The notes: generated by a model from the letters alone, not told the origin. 64,000 nt of DNA from Isoperla grammatica (GCA_945910005.1 OX246744.1:44388965-44452964); one strand, 5' to 3'; shown: positions 12,501 through 23,200, counted from the first letter of the stretch. Numbers and translations are program-made.

Positions 12501-13082
12501 TTAAAAATGTTTGCTAAACCTCGCGCAGATATTTTAACATGGCGATGAAACATCTTCCCCACTCAGTAATCTTTGCTTCGACTCTCTTCAAAGCTAAAAA
12601 CAACCAATGTAATTTTATGTTTGTGAACATTATTGTTTTGTATTGCCAAGTTTATCTTCAGTATGCATGTATCTACCATGTAGTATGTATAGTATCTAGT
12701 ATGTAGTTTGTATTTAAAAGTGGTATTAATTAAGCGCTTTTAAATCTTATCTTATGTAGTATGTGTATATGTAGCTGAGGTAAGCTTTAATCCATAATCA
12801 TACAAATAACGAATAACATTTTAGAAGAAAATAATGAGCAGAAATGGGACAGTCTACACTTGGTATTTCGAAGTTCGTTATTTTTTCATTCACCCGTAGG
12901 TTGACTGCCTGCAATAAGATGCAATATTGCTGCAATTTTAATATGCTCAACATCGTATGGAAATGTGGCTTTCCGCATGGATGAAATAGCCTGACTATAA
13001 AAAAAATTGCATCAGATGCAATAAGTTGCACGTGTAAAGAGCGCTTAAATTGATGGCAACCCGACAAAATAATGTAGTGATG

Positions 13083-13335
13083 AGACCATTTGAAAAACTA
13101 TCTAGGACCCTTTGTATGATTATCATCACAGTCCTCTAAATCTTTGTTAGCAACAATACACAACAATTAAAAACACACAATCAAGGTTTGTAGATGATGA
13201 TCTTGTATGCATCAATGAACCTTGACATAACATTTGAAAACTGATTTTTAATAGTTGTGTATTGTTGTTCTTGAAGATTAAGAAGACCGTGATGATACTC
13301 ATACAAAGGGTCCTAGATAGTTTTTGAAATGGTCT
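13083..13335. mobile_element. Long-TIR MITE, ~90-bp arms
   Basis: The arms begin AGACCATTTGAAAAACTATC and share CTAGGACCCTTTGTATGA, ATCATCAC and ACAACAATACACAAC in inverted order. About 90 bp pair on each side of a ~70-bp centre. No TSD found. Non-coding. Confidence 0.8.
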
Positions 13336-13445
13336 AGTTCAAATCAATTCTTGCTTTTTTGCCATCCTTCCACACAGTTATGGTGACACCCCCACTCCGC
13401 TGAGGGGTGTTTGAGGGTGATGTGGGATCTTGCCGATTGTGTGTA

Positions 13446-14198
13446 TTATTGTGTGTGTTCTTTTTTTTGCGATTCTGATAACGTTTTCTTTTGCTTGATT
13501 TGTTGGGGGGGGTAATTGTTTAGGGTTGGGGTCTTGGGGATGGTATTGGGCTTGGGGATGGTTTTTGGGATAGTGTTGGGCTTGGGGATGGTTTTGGGGA
13601 TAGTGTTGGGCTTGGGGATGGTTTTGGGGATAGTGATGGTTTTGGGGATAGTGTTGGGGATAGTGTTGGTTTTGGGGATAGTGTTGGGTTTGGGAATAGT
13701 GTTGGGGATAGTGTTGGGCTTGGGGATGGTTTTGGGGATAGTGTTGGGCTTGGGGATGGTGTTGGGGATAATGTTGGGCTTGGGGATGGTTTTGGGGATA
13801 GTGTTGGGCTTGGGGATGGTTTTGGGGATAGTGTTGGGCTTGGGGATGGTTTTGGGGATAGTGTTGGGCTTGGGCATGGTGTTGGGGATAGTGTTGGGCT
13901 TGGGGATGGTTTTGAGGATAGTGTTGGGCTTGGGGATGGTTTTGGGGATAGTGGTGGGCTTGGGGATGGTGTTGAAGATGGTGTTGGGCTTGGGGATGGT
14001 TTTGGGGATAGTCTTGGGCTTGGGGATGGTGTTGGCCTTGGGAATGGTGTTGGGGATGGTGTTTGGGATGGTGTTGGGTGGGCGTGATAGGGTGGCTTGG
14101 ATGGGTGTGGTGTGGATGGGTCGGGTCTTGTTTGCTCTTGTAATTGGTATCTGCAAAAGAAATACAGATGCAATAAGTACAGAAATTTGTATGCACAC
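13446..14198 (-). CDS. Possible secreted decapeptide-repeat protein
   Basis: Of the frames crossing the G-rich array, this one is the most gene-like. Residues 1-22 form a hydrophobic leader resembling a signal peptide ([10 protein letters not shown], then small residues). A tandem decapeptide [10 protein letters not shown] follows to near residue 235, then a Lys-rich tail. There is also a good acceptor (TTTCTTTTGCAG) near 14153, so the locus could instead be spliced and read in the His/Pro/Gln frame (13378-14229). Open frames in a multiple-of-three repeat arise by chance, so I treat this as unproven. Confidence 0.25.
   Translation of the reverse strand: MCIQISVLIASVFLLQIPITRANKTRPIHTTPIQATLSRPPNTIPNTIPNTIPKANTIPKPKTIPKTIPKPNTIFNTIPKPTTIPKTIPKPNTILKTIPKPNTIPNTMPKPNTIPKTIPKPNTIPKTIPKPNTIPKTIPKPNIIPNTIPKPNTIPKTIPKPNTIPNTIPKPNTIPKTNTIPNTIPKTITIPKTIPKPNTIPKTIPKPNTIPKTIPKPNTIPKTPTLNNYPPQQIKQKKTLSESQKKEHTQ
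13527..14095. repeat. 30-bp G-rich minisatellite, ~19 copies
   Basis: The unit GTGTTGGGCTTGGGGATGGT plus TTTGGGGATA repeats head to tail. The plus strand has regularly spaced G3-G4 runs, so quadruplex formation is plausible. The 30-bp period keeps frames open on both strands. The plus strand reads as Val/Leu/Gly/Met repeats, the minus strand as His/Pro/Gln, Asn/Thr/Ile/Pro/Lys or Pro/Ser repeats. Confidence 0.9.
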
Positions 14199-14289
14199 AA
14201 TAATAAAATCTATACGCTACTCCTGCCACGTAATCATCTTATATTTAAATGATCGATATTTTTTTAAAGCTGCATGTTTATAAAATATT

Positions 14290-16480
14290 ATGCACATTAT
14301 TTCATTAAAATACCACTATTATTATCAAACTCGATTTCTAGTCCGATGGTGGATCATAGTTATAGAAAATATCCGGTATTTATCACAGCTCTTGAAAAAT
14401 CCCGTGAAAGTCAACTCGCCGAAGCAAATTTACACTCGCCCAAACTGTCGTGGGTGGAAGGTGTCTGGGGCCAAGCCTAAACCGCCAGAGTGTGTGTAAC
14501 TGTGTAAGTCATCATTTCACACTTCACAAACTGGACTGCAACTAAATAGCATGTGTCTACATGACAAAAACAGCTGATTTCTGGTCATTGCTGGTTAAAA
14601 CATTATTTTGATGAAATGGATTTGCTATTAGTCCTATGTCCAAACATATCAATTGACGCTAGTGGCGGCTCGTGGTATAAAATAAGAGGGAGGCCAGTAC
14701 AGTTCAATAAAGATCGAATATGTAAGCAATGAAATTAGCGGCAGTTTAGGGGGGTTTGGGGGCCAAGCCCCCCAGTTTGCCCTGCAGGTTGATTTTTTAA
14801 ACTGCATTTTTCTATGTTGTTTTATAATGTAGTTGTGGATGTGGATTTAAGTTGCCGGATTTAAGTTGACGACACTTGCCGTTAGCCATAACAATCTCCC
14901 ATACCATGACGCTGTTTGTCTCCATCTCTTTGCGGTAATGGCAAAGCTGGTTTCGGTATTCCGTCTTGTTTTAAATCTTCATATTTACTCTTTTCTCGAA
15001 GTATGTCTCGTGACTCTCGTCAATGGTCGCACTAATAACTCGTCCACTATATATGACTTCATTGAATCAAGCAACAACACAAGAAAAGCAACAGCAGAAA
15101 AACAACCGACAATCCCATGCAAACTACAAACTGCTGAGTATGATAGAATGGAAAGCGTCTTATTACATGTGCAGCAACTTAGGCGGGGAGGGCGGGAGTA
15201 TGCATACCGCATTCCCCTGCACACCGCTCAGGTACCGCGGAGCTGAACGACAGGAGGCCCGGACTCACAAATTTCCTCGCGTTTCTACTGGCTCAACGTG
15301 GCTAGCAGCCACATTCTGAATAGGCGCGAATGAACGTCTGGTTGCGTTTGACAAATTTTACGATAAATCTGTATATTTTGTAAAGACGTATTTAAATGAT
15401 TTTTTACATGTAGGTCCACATCGACGTTATCAACACTTGACAATAGTTTCTACATTGTAACTTTAACCGCCATGTTATAAAAGAATATTGTTTATTTACG
15501 GCAATTAATTTCTTCATTTTTACAGTGTTCCACCAATGGCGATATGATTTGTATTTGCGGACCATTGAAGTTAGATGCACATAGTATGCACCACAAATAT
15601 CATATTCAATCAGACCTTTCTCACTATTTATTTGGAATTTCGATAGCTGTCATAGAATGGCTACAATGAGGTGTTATGTTTTATGACTTTCACGGCAAAC
15701 ATGGAAAAGTTAACAATAAACTTGGTCCACGAATTAAAAAGCTTTTATTATGGTATCACGTTTTAAATCTAGCCTCTATCTACATTATGCAACTTTCTAT
15801 ACACAGATAATTTTAATAGTTTATGAATTAGAGCCTATTGAGAAGAGCATGGTTGAATGAAATTATGCCTAAATAAATCCATGGAAAAATCAACTTGAAA
15901 TTTTAAAGAAATCTTCTCAACGGATTTAAATAATATTTCGTGCAGTTATTAGCAACATATCGAGAAATAATGTACGCAAGTGTTAAGGTTGTAACTTAAA
16001 CCGCCATCTTTTAAACAAATTATATTATGTTTATTATAAAGGTATATTTTTTTTGTAAGAGTAATATGATATGTAAATGATTTTTTTTATTTATTGAAAA
16101 AAATCGATCATCTGGCAACGCAAAGCGTTTTCCTAGTAATAATAATGTACTGCAAAAATCCCCGTACATATACATTATAAATGCATGATGGCTTAGTAAG
16201 CCAAAAATGCAGCCATAGGAAAAGAAGAAGACTTACAAATTATACTTGTGAATTATTATTTTACAGTTAATGGCAGGTACTGCGTTATAATTATTTTTAA
16301 GTCTGTACGTTTTGTTTTATGGTAATTGTAGGCCAACAAACACATTTAATAAAAGAGATGTACAACCTCCACAGAAAGTAGACTTGAAACAAAAATAAAT
16401 AAAACAATGTACATGGCATTAACCGTAAAATAGCAATTCATGTGTGCAACGGTAATATTTATAACCGTATAGGTACATAA
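14290..16480. other. No recognisable gene; one orphan transposon end
   Basis: TAGTGGCGGCTCGT at about 14653-14666 matches the hAT terminus of the element at 45.85 kb, but I found no matching right end, so it may be a solo or eroded end. The following TTTGGGGGCCAAGCCCCCCA hairpin is common inside such elements. A GC-rich patch at 15180-15320 has no clear gene. Confidence 0.45.
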
Positions 16481-16486
16481 TCTCAC

Positions 16487-16567
16487 CTTCTGTTTCTGGT
16501 TCCACTTGTTCATTACTTTGTGTACTTTTTTTCTTTTTTCTTTTTCCTTCTTCCACTAGAGGACATT
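16487..16567 (-). CDS. Short exon B, copy of exon at 17080-17142
   Basis: An 81-bp segment is bounded by an acceptor (TTGCAATTTTCAG) and a donor (GTGAGAT) on the minus strand. Both junctions are phase 1. It encodes a Glu/Lys-rich peptide containing LVEEGKRKKK. The flanking intron sequence on both sides also matches that around 17080-17142 (for example ACAAAAATAGATG upstream and the ATTATGTAC words downstream), so this is a duplicated exon. The product is unknown. Confidence 0.55.
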
Positions 16568-16684
16568 CTGAAAATTGCAACAAAAATAGATGTTAGTTTT
16601 TTCTCCCGTATTAACAATTAACACACACACGCACATACAAAGTGCCAATCGAGTTGAATTGATAGATTCGCTACGATCATCTGA

Positions 16685-16695
16685 GAATAATAATG

Positions 16696-16756
<61 letters not shown>

Positions 16757-16763
16757 TAATAAT
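16685..16763. repeat. (AAT)n microsatellite
   Basis: About 25 AAT/ATA units with two interruptions, lying in the intron between the two duplicated exons. The Asn-rich open frame across it is a by-product. Confidence 0.95.
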
Positions 16764-17079
16764 ACTTTATGTATAAATCTTGGACAGTGTGCATACCAGG
16801 AGATACCTCTTGCAGGCTTTTTATCTTATCTTATTGTCTTATTTGGTTAATTTATTTATTGTTGACAATGTATTTGTGTTATATTTTTGTAGATGATCAA
16901 GAGGTTAGAATAACATGGATTAAAAATATAAATATATATATCTATCCTCGACGGAACATTGACATGAAGCGAAAAATAATTAAAACCATGTAGGCCTACG
17001 GGGCATACCGTCAAACAACAGTTCATACACCACAGAGGGCAACGGAAATATTTGTAACCATGTAAGTACATAATCTCAC

Positions 17080-17142
17080 CTTCATTTGCTGATTCCTCCT
17101 TGTTTTTTTCAGACGTCTTTCCTTCGTCAATGTGAAGGTTTT
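17080..17142 (-). CDS. Short exon A, duplicate of 16487-16567
   Basis: A 63-bp segment has the same splice pattern as its partner: acceptor GGGATTTTCAG, donor GTGAGAT, phase 1 at both ends. It encodes an acidic peptide with HIDEGKTSEKNKEES. Symmetrical phase means either copy could be skipped or both included without a frame change. It probably belongs to the same minus-strand gene as 18036-20776, but the linking exons are inferred. Confidence 0.55.
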
Positions 17143-17149
17143 CTGAAAA

Positions 17150-18030
17150 TCCCAACAAAAATAGATGTTACCACAGAGTGGGGCGGGGCAAATGGCTAAG
17201 TTTGGCAAGGAGGAACCTTAATTTGAGTTGAAACTCAAAATAATCTTTACTACATTTCTCAAGGGGGCTTTGTCCGGACTAATTTGTAAATGCACCGAGC
17301 CCACTTTCCGTTAATTGCACGTATCAAATAGATGCGAGCTGATGCATTTATAAAAAAAATTAAGTGCGCACTCGAACCACCTAATACGGACTCAGCCCGC
17401 TTGATAAACATAGTCTATGTTGCATTAGTGCATATTTATTGTCTCCCCAGACCCTGACAAACGAAAGTAATAGCTTAATATTTCACAAATTCTAAAAATA
17501 AACTCATCTGCAAGAAAACCCTACAATTGTTGAAAAAATCATCACAGTGATGATGTTCTAACCTTTGTGCCACATTAAAAGATGTATTTACTGAGGAGTT
17601 GCATTTAGTGTTTCATGAGTATGTATGACACATTTTTTGTTTCGTTAATCGTACATTATTATAATTAAGGATTGTTTATTTTCAAACAACATTGTTGTAA
17701 TTACTCGAACGTTATTTAATTTCTAAACCTCATTCCACTTTATACATGAGGGCTATGTTTATAGTAAGAAATTTGAGCTTTGATTAGAAATCAATAATCA
17801 TTCATTGTGATACCAACAGGGAGGTCTCAGTGCGTAGTACATGAGGCCTAATTTGGTACATACTAGTTTGATACCCACCAACGGCAACCGGTAGTGAATT
17901 TTTTTCTCGAGGGTCTCCTCAGTCGCTAATGCTGGCATTGATTCATACTAACAGCCTTCGGTAAAATTACTCTCAAGAATAACCACATTCACTTGAGATT
18001 TAAACGCAGTTATATGATGGCAACCTTGTA
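17150..18030. other. Intron-like sequence, nothing recognised
   Basis: AT-rich with no convincing open frame, tandem repeat or inverted repeat. It lies between the short exons and the 18.0-18.8 kb frames and is probably intronic. Confidence 0.4.
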
Positions 18031-18035
18031 GCAAT

Positions 18036-18823
18036 TTAGCTGCGAATGCGAATTGTTAGAACACAACTTATGTTTAATACACTTATCATATTCTGTCTAA
18101 CACAAGAATGCAGTTTGCCCACATCCACAAGTCCATCAACTGTCACATTGTGAAGCAGTATTACAAACGACCCTTCTTCTCTCCATTCGCGAGAGTTGCG
18201 TAATGTGTGTTTTGTTGCTGACAACAGATCAGTACTATTCGAGTCGTTTAATTCACCATTGGTAATTGCCCGACTCGCCTGAGTGAAACTGTTGCATAAT
18301 GGGATTTCTGCTGACAACATATCACTACTATTCGAGTCGTTTAATTCACCAGTGGTAATTGCCCGACGCACCTGCGTGAAACTATCCTCCCGAAACGGAT
18401 TCCAAATTGTACTAACATAATCCACCATATAATCTATATTATGTTCTCGTTCTTCATTAAATACGTCGGCGGCCCTTAAGGCCCAATGGTGCATGCGTAA
18501 ATCACACTCGCCAGAAGCAAGGATTTCGAATTTCACTCTACGCCCGCCTCAAGAGTTGAACGAAATTCAATTTGCAGTTCACACCCCCGTGTTAGACATT
18601 TGTTGCGAATTACCGAGAAATATACGACATTCTTTACAGCAATAATGCTTTCATGGTTGATTTTGCGAGATTCTATGTTCTCAAACTGACGAAATTTGAC
18701 ATCCGCTATTCTCATACACGATACGAATTGTTTCTCCAATAAATCCAAATTTGGATCCTGGATATAACAGGCTAACCATTCACTAAGGGTAAAATACCAA
18801 GCATTAATTACTCGATTGGACAT
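18036..18823 (-). CDS. Hypothetical protein region, frame break near 18535
   Basis: Two minus-strand frames abut: 18533-18823 (about 96 codons) and 18036-18536 (about 166 codons). Reading through one base shift at about 18535 gives one continuous globular-looking protein. This suggests a frameshift or an unrecognised intron. Residues near 58-120 of the second frame contain two direct copies of a ~31-residue unit (FTQVRRAITTGELNDSNSSD and FTQASRAITNGELNDSNSTD), mirrored in the DNA by a ~93-bp duplication. No known domain recognised. It probably belongs with the repeat-rich frame just upstream. Confidence 0.4.
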
Positions 18824-18882
18824 CGATTGCGTACTATCGAGAGGGACAAAGTCAACATTACCTTCTCTCGCTTTACATAGGC

Positions 18883-20457
18883 CTAATTGATTTGGTCTAA
18901 CCTTACATATTGATTTTGATTTACTTGTTTATGACAACAATTAGTAGGTTTATTCGAAACCTCACATAAACAGACATCCATAAAGTTTACAGCACCGTTT
19001 TCACTAAGTGCAACAGAAAGCTTTTGTTTTAATAATTGCACGTCACGATTAGAACTTCCCTGGGAAGCTTCAGCAAAACCATCGTCCTCAACAAGCTTAA
19101 TAGAAACCTGTTGTTTCGGAATTGATTGCACCTGACAATTAGAACTTCCCTGGGAAGCTTCAGCAAAACCATCGTCCTCAACAAGCTTAATAGAAACCTG
19201 TTGTTTCGGAATTGATTGCACCTGACAATTAGAACTTCCCTGAGAAGCTTCAGCGAAACCATCTTCCTCAACAAGCTTAATAGAAACCTGTTGTTTCGGA
19301 ATTGATTGCACCTGACAATTAGAACTTCCCTGGGAAGCTTCAGTGAAACCATCTTCCTCAACAAGCTTAATAGAAACCTTTTGTTTCGGAATTGATTGCA
19401 CCTGACAATTAGAACTTCCCTGGGAAGCTTCAGCGAAACCATCTTCCTCAACAAGCTTAATAGAAACCTGTTGTTTCGGTATTGATTGCACCTGACAATT
19501 AAAACTTCCCTGGGAAGCTTCAGCGAAACCATCTTCCTCAACAAGCTTAATAGAAACCTGTTGTTTCGGAATTGATTGCACCTGACGATTAGAACTTCCC
19601 TGGGAAGCTTCAGCGAAACCATCTTCCTCAACAAGCTTAATAGAAACCTGTTGTTTCGGAATTGATTGCACCTGACAATTAGAACTTCCCTGGGAAGCTT
19701 CAGTGAAACCATCTTCCTCAACAAGCTTAATAGAAACCTGTTGTTTCGGAATTAATTGCACCTGACAATTAGAACTTCCCTGGGAAGCTTCAGCGAAACC
19801 ATCTTCCTCAACAAGCTTAATAGAAACCTGTTGTTTCGGAATTGATTGCACCTGACAATTAGAACTTCCCTGGGAAGCTTCAGTGAAACCATCTTCCTCA
19901 ACAAGCTTAATAGAAACCTGTTGTTTCGGAATTAATTGCACCTGACAATTAGAACTTCCCTGGGAAGCTTCAGTGAAACCATCTTCCTCAACAAGCTTAA
20001 TAGAAACCTGTTGTTTCGGAATTAATTGCACCTGACAATTAGAACTTGCCTGGGAAGCTTCAGCGAAATCATCGTCCTCAACAAGCTTAATAGAAACCTG
20101 TTGTTTCGGAATTGATTGCACCTGACAATTAGACCTTGCCTGGGAAGCTTCAGCGAAATCATCGTCCTCAACAAGCTTAATAGAAACCTGTTGTTTCGGA
20201 ATTAATTGCACCTGACAATTAGAACTTGCCTGGGAAGCTTCAGCGAAATCATCGTCCTCAACAAGCTTAATAGAAACCTGTTGTTTCGGAATTGATTGCA
20301 CCTGACAATTAGAACTTCCCTGGGAAGCTTCAGCAAAACCATTGTTATTGTTACATTTTGCATTATTGATATCGTGTTTGACTGACAACTTGTGTTTTAC
20401 CAGAGTCTGAACATGGTTTGTATTTCTTATCCACAGACAAATGATACAAACACACAA
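18883..20457 (-). CDS. Repeat protein, 14 x 30 residues
   Basis: A single open frame of 524 codons. After a short N-terminal stretch it holds 14 nearly identical 30-residue units (consensus GFAEASQGSSNCQVQSIPKQ then QVSIKLVEED), a degenerate 15th unit, and a unique 60-residue Cys-containing tail. Differences between units are conservative (A/T, S/L, D/E). Each unit has one Cys, and the units are otherwise polar, so the region is probably extended or disordered. A likely acceptor (CATGTTCAG, near 20400) would start the exon just before TLVKHKLSV. The upstream frame at 20427-20776 is a probable preceding exon. I recognise no family. Confidence 0.5.
   Translation of the reverse strand: MCVCIICLWIRNTNHVQTLVKHKLSVKHDINNAKCNNNNGFAEASQGSSNCQVQSIPKQQVSIKLVEDDDFAEASQASSNCQVQLIPKQQVSIKLVEDDDFAEASQARSNCQVQSIPKQQVSIKLVEDDDFAEASQASSNCQVQLIPKQQVSIKLVEEDGFTEASQGSSNCQVQLIPKQQVSIKLVEEDGFTEASQGSSNCQVQSIPKQQVSIKLVEEDGFAEASQGSSNCQVQLIPKQQVSIKLVEEDGFTEASQGSSNCQVQSIPKQQVSIKLVEEDGFAEASQGSSNRQVQSIPKQQVSIKLVEEDGFAEASQGSFNCQVQSIPKQQVSIKLVEEDGFAEASQGSSNCQVQSIPKQKVSIKLVEEDGFTEASQGSSNCQVQSIPKQQVSIKLVEEDGFAEASQGSSNCQVQSIPKQQVSIKLVEDDGFAEASQGSSNCQVQSIPKQQVSIKLVEDDGFAEASQGSSNRDVQLLKQKLSVALSENGAVNFMDVCLCEVSNKPTNCCHKQVNQNQYVRLDQIN
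19021..20345. repeat. 90-bp tandem array, ~14.6 units
   Basis: Head-to-tail 90-bp units each contain TTGTTTCGGAATTGATTGCA and CTTCCCTGGGAAGCTTCAG. Identity between units is very high, implying recent expansion or active homogenisation. The array is the DNA basis of the 30-residue protein repeat. Confidence 0.95.
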
Positions 20458-20757
20458 ATGATGTATGTATACAAATGATGTACATTTGTTCTGTTAGCAG
20501 GTTTGTTCAAATCGATACATACTTGACTAAAAATCGAACTTTTCCCACATTTACCGGAGTTTAATACGCTATCAACAGACGAAACATGCGTGCATATGCT
20601 ATTAGCGACGTCTTCGGGCACAAACAATATTTTAGACTTAAAATTGGACCATTTTCTAAAGAGCAAATTCCGGTGGCGTGTGGTGTAACAAACATAGAAA
20701 TGTTTAGCTGCTTCACCAAAAACAGACTCAATATCAAAATCAATTGCTTCTGAAGGA
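20427..20757 (-). CDS. Probable upstream exon of the repeat protein
   Basis: The open frame reads FDIESVFGEAAKHFYVCYTT, then RHRNLLFRKW and on to NKPANRTNV. A CTTCAG acceptor precedes it near 20740. The composition is that of a normal folded protein, unlike the shadow frames around it. No domain recognised. The exact splice ends are not fixed. Confidence 0.4.
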
Positions 20758-20917
20758 ACCCGCCCTGTCTTCTCTTAAATAAAATCTAATAAATCTTCAC
20801 ATTTAACGGTGTTTAAATTCTGCACCCTTTTTAATGTCGAAAGAAAAAAACTCCCAACTACACCTTACCTAAAAACCTTACTTACTCAATGATATGATAC
20901 TGATTGACACTGGCAGC

Positions 20918-21580
20918 GACAAGTAGAACGCTTGTCAACTGTGCGACTGAACCGACAATTAGAACGCCTGTCAATCTTGCGACAAGTAGAACGCCTGTCA
21001 ATCTTGCGACAAGTAGAACGCCTGTCAATCTTGCGACAAGTAGAACGCCTGTCAATCTTGCGACAATTAGAACGCCTGTCAATCTTGCGACAAGTAGAAT
21101 ACCTGTTGATCGTGTGACAGAAGTGACAAGTAGAATACCTGTTGATCGTGTGACAGAAGTGACAAGTAGAATACCTGTTGATCGCGTGACAGAAGTGACA
21201 AGTAGAATACCTGTTGATCGTGTGACAGAAGTGACAAGTAGAATACCTGTTGATCGTGTGACAGAAGTGACAAGTAGAATACCTGTTGATCGTGTGACAG
21301 AAGTGACAAGTAGAATACCTGTTGATCGTGTGACAGAAGTGACAAGTAGAATACCTGTTGATCGCGTGACAGAAGTGACAACTAGAATACCTGTTGATCG
21401 TGTGACAGAAGTGACAAGTAGAATACCTGTTGATCGCGTGACAGAAGTGACAAGTAGAATACCTGTTGATCGTGTGACAGAAGTGACAAGTAGAATACCT
21501 GTTGATCGTGTGACAGAAGTGACAAGTAGAATACCTGTTGATCGTGTGACAGAAGTGACAAGTAGACCACCTGAACAGAA
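20918..21580. repeat. 27-bp and 36-bp tandem arrays, back to back
   Basis: About six 27-bp units (GACAAGTAGAACGCCTGTCA...) run into about thirteen 36-bp units (GACAAGTAGAATACCTGTTG...). The two units share a GACAAGTAGAA(C/T)(G/A)CCTGT core, so the longer probably arose from the shorter. Both are multiples of three, leaving frames open on both strands. Confidence 0.92.
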
Positions 21581-21939
21581 GTTAAAAAACTCTTGTAAAA
21601 AAGCACACTTTTGTTGCTCGCTTTCCTTTTGATAAATGCTGCACAACTTGCTGTACATCTCAACTGATGTTGGACAATTTATGATATGCATCATGATCTT
21701 TTATCAATAGAGGTTATTATGACTTTTTGTGCCTTTGCGTCCTTTTTCTTCCATAGTTTTATGTCTTCTTCTCTAGTGCAGTCTTCCAGCTTTTGTTCAC
21801 TATTTATTATTTCATATAAGCCATAGGCTTTGAATAGAATTTTTATTTGAAAGTTCCAAACTTGGAAACTTTCCGAGTTTGTCAGTTTTTCAATCTGAGC
21901 CGTTTCTCCCATTGATATGGCTCCCGCACCCGGCTCCAT
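21560..21939 (-). pseudogene. Ty1/copia gag fragment, copy 1
   Basis: The frame at 21691-21939 encodes IEKLTNSESFQVWNFQIKIL and LWKKKDAKAQK. It resumes after a one-base shift as MMHIINCPTSVEMYSKLCSI and QEFFNF. This is the N-terminal half of a copia-type gag polyprotein (UBN2 region). The shift lies in an A run at about 21702: the duplicate at 59.1 kb has one more A and stays in frame, so this copy lost a base. After QEFFNF the sequence passes directly into the 36-bp tandem array, and no zinc knuckle, integrase or RT follows. Confidence 0.75.
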
Positions 21940-22900
21940 TTTTAGGCTTCCTTGATTTTACTGATGCCAGAATGCCCACGCCACGCCAACACGCATTGCT
22001 TTCTGCATCGGCACAAACACAACACTGTTTTAACGTTATTTACTTTTACTTTTTATGCTATAGAATATCCTGGTCCCATAACCTGTTGAGGATGAGTGGT
22101 TATTTTAAGGTTGATGTAAAAGTCTTCCAGTGGATATAAATTAGACTTTTTATAATTAAACACAGAAAGATCACTGAGCATGTAATTACACTCTTAGGCC
22201 ACTGCACAGCACTGCCACCACAACTTCTATAGCAGTGTTACCACACAGACATACTTAAATAAACTAATCGATATATCGTTGTTGTTGCTGTTGTTGTTAC
22301 TGTCACATTGTTTTTCTATGATCGTTACAGTTTCTTAACAGTTCGCACCTTGTTGTCTGAATTGTTTATTATCGATGCATGGCAGTCACGTTTAGCTTTA
22401 TTTATGGTTTTTGATAAGTCCTTCTTAAAATTGCTAAAGAATAGTTTAAAGTCCCTACTGCTATCAACCTTGCTCTGTTGATATAATACATGCTTCAATT
22501 TACATGATGCTCGAATTTCCTCTGTTATCCACCCTTTATAACAATTTGCAGTATTTTTTGGACGGAAGAGTTTTTTAGGGAAATGTGTTCCAAATATAGA
22601 AAGGTAGATTTTAAGAAATTGGTTGAATTTTAAGTCAACTTGATCTAATGGTATGTTATACATACTAGTCCAGTCTACGCAACCTAAATCACATATAAAA
22701 TGAAGGGCTCTGTGGTAAAGTTGCCTAACCCACTTTTACCTACATAAGAGATAATTTGAGGAATAGGAAAATATTAGTAGTAAATGACTTAAAATGATAA
22801 TCACATGTTTAGTACTTGTTTAATGTTAATACACATTCAATAAACAATAATCAATGGACAAAAAAAAATTAAACATGAAAGGGTACCCTGTGTCAATCAA
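21640..22900. repeat. Segmental duplication, copy 1 (empty site)
   Basis: Matches 59057-59484 and 63404-64000 over the gag relic, a unique spacer and the LINE fragment. Copy 2 lacks about 190 bp of gag and carries a 3.9-kb Harbinger insertion. Here the corresponding site (22229-22231, ATA) is uninterrupted. Confidence 0.9.
22325..22740 (-). pseudogene. LINE fragment between EN and RT domains, copy 1
   Basis: About 130 codons including GCVDWTSMYN, FGTHFPKKLF, KGWITEEIRASCKLK and NKAKRDCHA. This is the linker between endonuclease and RT in jockey-type LINEs. It stops at VRTVKKL, TAA. No RT domain follows. Nearly identical to 63497-63900. Confidence 0.75.
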
Positions 22901-23200
22901 CAAAAAGGTTAGGCATGTTAAAGGGGTTCTCACCCGCTAGATTTATTTTTTACCATATGATCTACTGCACCACACCAATCGATAATGAACCATTAAACAT
23001 CGTAAGTTGAAACCTGTGAATTGTTATTATTTAATGAAATTTCTGGTTAACTGCCGCGGCGACTGTTGGTGTCAGCCGGCTTTTGGTGCGAGTGTACTCG
23101 AAGCGATATATCTTGACGGCCTTGGTGTACTCCATTCGACACCGCATGGCAGACCGCGTTCACTGTGCATGCGTTGACTATTTCCCCTCGCAATACTACT

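Larger units (their letters stand above)
11273..13047. mobile_element. Possible DNA transposon with ~55-bp diverged termini
   Basis: The left end TAAGCGCTCTTTAACGTGC (11273 onward) resembles the reverse complement of 13041-13047 and inward (TAAGCGCTCTTTACACGTGC). Further in, both ends keep an ATGCAATTTTT-like word. I found no clear TSD. Open frames inside (11386-11691 +; 11686-12177 -) have no recognisable domain. It holds two smaller inverted-repeat elements. Moderate to low certainty. Confidence 0.4.

Noticed and set aside
16590..16850. PolyAsn protein
   Set aside because: Product of an AAT microsatellite in an intron.
19021..21580. CRISPR-like arrays
   Set aside because: Units are contiguous tandem repeats without unique spacers, in a eukaryotic genome.
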